Assembly: GCA_025403435.1 (NCBI GenBank)
Contig: CM046353.1
Span: forward strand, 12,448,836 to 12,512,835
Direction of reading: 5' to 3'
DNA length: 64,000 bases
Origin: Artocarpus heterophyllus
Lineage: Eukaryota > Streptophyta > Magnoliopsida > Rosales > Moraceae
Each line of letters begins with the position of its first letter. Position 1 is the stretch's first letter. The position numbers were made by a program, and so were the translations under genes. Shown here in pieces: positions 59,606 to 64,000 of this stretch. Below the pieces are notes generated by a model that saw only the letters and a program-made list of their open reading frames with translations, ran no database searches and was not told the DNA's origin.

Positions 59606-59831
59606 TGTTGAAGCTAAGATTGAGTTTTCAAGAAAGAGATGCCACGAAACGGGAGAGAAAATTGGATTCTATTTCATTGCTTACAATGGATTCATCATTA
59701 TATACTTGTGAACTAAGAGTATGTACATTAACCGACTTAACTAATTAACTTATTAAAAGTCAACCAACAGCTTACTAACAGAATTGTAACAGATTTGTAC
59801 CCAACTAGCTAACTATTTTCATATTCTAAAA
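59606..59831 (-). repeat. 5' LTR of the copia element
   Basis: 226 bp. It shares GATTGAGTTTTCAAGAAAGA, CTAAGAGTATGTACATT and AAAAGTCAACCAACAG with the 3' LTR, with scattered substitutions and a 12-bp deletion. Confidence 0.9.
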
Positions 59832-59836
59832 GACTA

Positions 59837-62800
59837 TTTCAACGTGAGAGAGTTCTAGAAACCAAAACCAATACGCTATTTGTTATATTTTCATCCTCTT
59901 TGACTTTGTCTTGTTTGCACAATACTGAAAATCAAAATCAAAGGAAGATTTTTTCCCTTAAAAAAAAATGTTTGATTAATGACGTGAAGTTGAAGATATA
60001 ATAGCGTTAGGTGAAGTCATCCACTAGATGCTATTGGCGGAAATCAAGCACTAGACGTGTGTTTCAAGGAGACAGAATTTCTTCATTCAAATTCTAAACA
60101 ATTGATAGTCAGCCAACTTCCTGTCACTGGAATTTTATTCACTTATTTCAGTTTATTTTTGTCATTATTATTAATTTTTTATAACTGTAATAGTTACTTT
60201 TTAGGAAATATTGCCGTTCCAATTGTCCATGCATGTCTACCCAATTTCTCATTCTGGTAATATTGGTAGAAAAAGGAGAGAACAACTAGAGGGTTTTGTC
60301 CCATTCTTTCCACTTAAACGTGCATGCTAAGAAGGTAAAAAGAAAAAAAAAATGTGGAAAACCATATGTATAAACAAAATGAATAATTTGACCTGGCAAT
60401 TCAAGAGCCCATTTGGTTATTTTTTTAAGGTCCGTTCTTGTGTAAAGGAATCAAAAGGAAATCAAAGTTATAGAGTTTTCTGGTAGTCAATGTGAGGCAG
60501 CAAGTTATATTCTATTATCTGACCTCATCTTTCTCTAGAAATGTGCTGATTCGTTGCTTCTATACTTTTGACACCAATTTCTTTAATGATTTACTTCTCA
60601 ATCCAGGCACCGTCGACAAATTACCAATAGTATACTGATTTTCCAACACACGGAAGGATAAATGTTTCAACCTTTTCTAGCTAAAGATATTTAACGATGG
60701 GATAATAGTAATGAAGAGAACCTTTTTCTTTTTTAATCATGTATACCATGCAGCTTTTTGTTTTTTTAGCTCAACAAAAAAGGAAATCAGGAGATCTCCA
60801 TCATGGTTCTTAGCCCTTTTCGGCACATTGGTTATCTCAGGGACCACCGAGAAGTAGATCAAAGCCTGGACATCTGCGTGCCACAGTTCTAGTATAAAGT
60901 GGGTCCTAGTCCCAATACGTGTTCATACCATGCAGTTATAAAGACATGATTATCTATGCTAAATTGCAAACCATCATTAACAATTTTATGATCAGTGACA
61001 TGTAGAAAAAAATCAGGAGGTAATCTGTAAAAATATATCTTTAATAAGGGTTCATAAGCAATTGACTAATAGTGCTAACAACTCATTTATTTTCAAAGTG
61101 TTTTATATATATATATATATATATATAGGAAATATGGAGGTAGATAGAGATCCGAGCGCTAGATAACAGCCGTTACTTATTTATAAAAAGTTCGTTTTCA
61201 TAGAAAATTCTAGGTGGTCCTTCCAAAAAAAAAAAAAAAAAATAGGTGGGAGAATTGATGCTTATTTTCCTATTAGTAGGAATTTGAAAACTAGTAATTC
61301 GAAGTAGAATTATTGTTCATAAATACTGGGTTTTTTTTTTTTTTTTGGTCACTTTATCCTCTCCTCGAATCTCTCTTCTCTACATAAGAAATATATGTAT
61401 AGCTATTGTCAGGGGCGGGGCCAGAAAAGTTAGTCAGGAAGGACGAAGCATATATTAACATCGTTGAGAAAAATTAAATAAAGGAGATATAGAACTTTGA
61501 GGTGGGTATATACAATATTGAAGGAAAAAAATTCCGCCTACCCTCGTCTGCATGTAACTTCGTCCTTGGCTATTGTAGTCTGTTAATGTGTGTATGTTAC
61601 CAAGTTAAAAGGCAAGCTATATGTACTTTATGTGTACGTAGCCGGATTTCTCAAGAGGAAATTCACCAGAAGGGTGGGTTTCATTTAGGGTTCTAAATCT
61701 GCACTTAGGGTTGTTCACTGAATCTGTGTAATTTATCAACTGGTTCAAATCAAACCAATTCATAGGGGTTGGGACGATGTGTCGTTGACTCATATGAATT
61801 ATGAAATCACAATGTTGTAGTGATGATTAGTGGAATACTAATATGTATTGACTCATACCATATATGATAATTATACATGATCATTTTTTTGTAAACATGA
61901 TTAGTGGATGATTATTGACTCAGCGCTACGTTAATCATCTGTAATTACGATTAACGAACCATGCGCAAAAAAGTGATCTAACTTTAGGGCGAGGGAAAAA
62001 AAATATGCAACGATTTTTTTTTTTTTTTTTTGAGGGGCCATGTAAAGAATTTCAAAAAACGTAAAGCATACAAGAGATATGCAAACACTAGGCGCGACAT
62101 AAGCCGCAATTTCTTGCTTGACCAATACTTCTCAAACTCATGCTTTTTGCAACGACAAACAGTGCATATTTATTTTGAGTCATGTATAAACTTTGGCCAC
62201 ATAAAAAGGGAGGGAGAAAAAAAAGTCAAAGATTAAAACAAACAATCCAATTAGTAGGCCACAATGATGAAAATGTCTGATATTATTGATATTTTCATAA
62301 CAATATCAAGATATATAAATATAGGGGGAAAGATTTTTCTTCTAATGTATCCGTAAAATATAAACAATATCCACAAAAATCATTAATATCGGTAAAAATT
62401 CAAGATATTTCCAAAAATTTTCACAAATTGGCCAAAAAGGCTTAGAAATTTTTATTTTTTGCACATAAATCAATTTTGGAAGACCCTTTTTAATTATTTT
62501 ATAATAAAATATGACTAATATTTTGAACCTAAAAACAATAAAAAAGTATTTATTAAGATTTATTTCGTTTTTAAATACTTTTTACTTTTAAGATGACTAG
62601 TTTGTGACTCTTATGCAAAGCCCTATGTAATGTTACATGTAGATATGTATACTATGTTTTTACTATTTTGTTTATTAGTTTCAATTATTATTCTTCATGA
62701 GCACGTAAAAACATGATACAACTCAATTGAGTCAAACTGATAAGGATTCTATTACCTTGAGTTTTGACACATGAGATTAAGAACTAACCAAGGTTTTTAC

Positions 62801-63202
62801 GAATATAATATTCCTTATAGTTCCAACCTAGGTTAACAATATCAGCAATATCTAATTTATGGGTTAACAGTAAGAAGAGATTAAGAAATATACATATGGA
62901 TAAACAATTACCTCTAGCATTATCTAAGGGTAATATCTTGACAGATGTATTATTTAAATCAAGATCAGAACGTACATAATGCTTTCTAACTAAGTAGAAA
63001 CTCTTTTTAGTATTGAAGACACTTGTAGTTTGTGCATACTTTATTATGTTTGGTGGTAGTTTTTTATGTATTCTATTATATTATTGTATCTTGTTTGTAA
63101 TGAATATGTAAAATAATATTAGAATAATAATCAATATATATAATGATGGTATCCTTTTATAGTAAACAATATAACTCTCATATTATACTAAAATTATATT
63201 AG
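59837..63202. other. A+T-rich intergenic DNA
   Basis: No gene is supported. It contains an (AT)n run (61104-61128) and poly-A/T tracts near 61227, 61330 and 62014. CAGGGGCGGGGCCAGAAAA at about 61409 looks like a hAT-type terminus, but its partner was not found. Confidence 0.45.
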
Positions 63203-63513
63203 TTATGTTATTAACTTGATTCAAATTAAGTAATTTGATTATTTTAGCATTGTAAAAAATTGTAAGAAGAAAATAGAAGTTTTTTCTTAAAATATCTATA
63301 TTTTTTTTAAACATCCGTCGACATTGACAATATCTACAACATTATCTATGATTATTTATGTTATTATTTATGTTATTAACTTGATTCAAATTAAGTAATT
63401 TGATTATTTTAGCATTGTAAAAAATTATAAGAAGAAAATAGAAGTTTTTTCTTAATATATATATATTTTTTAAATATCCGTCGACATTGACAATATCTAT
63501 AACATTATTTATG
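63203..63513. repeat. Tandem duplication, about 146-bp unit at 165-bp spacing
   Basis: Copy 1 (63203-63350) and copy 2 (63368-63513) share TTATGTTATTAACTTGATTC, TTAGCATTGTAAAAAATT and CCGTCGACATTGACAATATC. Differences are few. Non-coding. Confidence 0.9.
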
Positions 63514-63697
63514 AATCAAAACCTCGACAACCTTGACGACATTAATATTTTGTCCTTCATCGGCCATTCTTATCATCAAAATCAGGCCCCAATACGTATA
63601 CAAGAATTCTTTCTTATTTATTCGGCCAAAAAAAAAAATCTTTCTTGTGTTCTTGCTTTTTTTTTTTTTTGTATTTTTTCTTTCTCGATGAGTTGAT

Positions 63698-63719
63698 GCC
63701 TACGTCAAAAGACGTAGGC
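63698..63719. repeat. Perfect 9-bp hairpin
   Basis: Arms GCCTACGTC and GACGTAGGC surround AAAA. No T-run or gene context gives it a role. It may be a subterminal piece of a DNA transposon. Confidence 0.7.
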
Positions 63720-64000
63720 GATTGTCATAAAAATTGGGTTGTTGATGACTTAAATATAATTGGATTATATATATATATTTCTAGAAGGTTTTCAGAATAA
63801 GGAACGATTCTTCAAATGATAGCCTTTCTTTTTATATTTTTTATTTGCTCTAAAAAAATGATGGTCAAATTGACAAAATTTTATGGATTTGTTCTAATGG
63901 AAAACAGTTCATTATAACGAAAATAAATGCTAAGCAAAAGGGGAAAAAAAAAAAACTTTGTCAACAAGAAAAAAAAAAAGGATAAATAGAGAAAGAGAGA
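63720..64000. other. A+T-rich window end
   Basis: No feature seen. Confidence 0.5.

Larger units (their letters stand above)
49014..59831 (-). mobile_element. Old Ty1/copia retrotransposon interrupted by two nested insertions
   Basis: Short LTRs (59606-59831 as 5', 49014-49251 as 3') are flanked by the same pentamer GACTA (49009-49013 and 59832-59836). The minus strand carries, in order, an initiator-Met primer site, Gag with a CCHC knuckle, GAG-pre-integrase and integrase, reverse transcriptase with YVDD, RNase H and a purine tract. Integrase before reverse transcriptase defines Ty1/copia. Coding sequence is broken by many stops and shifts. A 1715-bp solo LTR interrupts reverse transcriptase and a 4191-bp LTR insertion interrupts Gag, so only about 4.9 kb of the 10.8 kb is the copia element itself. 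Confidence 0.95.

Overview
This is a plant nuclear window, probably eudicot. It is strongly A+T-rich and full of LTR retrotransposons and small inverted-repeat elements. Only two ordinary host genes stand out. One is an intronless half-size ABCG transporter (19560-21620, minus). The other is a four-exon cytosolic ribosomal protein L35/uL29 gene (39946-41128, plus) with site II, TATA and telo-box promoter elements. I cannot name the species.

Layout: 1-4495 is A+T-rich DNA with one inverted-repeat element. 4501-9943 is a complete but defective Ty3/gypsy chromovirus on the minus strand, with 460-bp LTRs and a GTTTC target duplication. The end of its coding frame runs into the 3' LTR. 9949-19550 is intergenic and holds an LTR-like repeat area, an exon-like relic (17166-17415) and hAT transposase debris. 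The ABCG gene follows, then repeats and a hAT-like element (27179-28318) containing a decayed fragment of plastid 16S rRNA. 28651-37600 is a young non-autonomous LTR retrotransposon. The RPL35 gene follows. 42170-45006 is a probable hAT-like element with a second TIR element inside it that carries a mitochondrial 26S rRNA fragment. 45007-49013 is a cluster of small elements. 49014-59831 is an old Ty1/copia element broken by two solo LTRs, one of which holds a Tourist-like element. The rest is A+T-rich DNA with tandem repeats.

The most interesting object is the element at 28651-37600. It has near-identical 2.36-kb LTRs, a GGGGT target duplication, an initiator-Met-tRNA primer site and a purine tract, but no gag, protease, reverse transcriptase or integrase. 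In sense orientation it carries two intact ORFs. One is a 173-residue basic protein with a Cys4 motif that I do not recognise. The other is an intronless 216-residue homologue of LOG, the cytokinin-activating phosphoribohydrolase, which keeps the PGGxGTxxE loop but has lost the HxRKxxM-type segment. This looks like gene capture by a LARD-type element.

A second theme is that both organelle rRNA fragments lie inside inverted-repeat elements. All coordinates and comparisons were made by eye; no alignment or database search was run.
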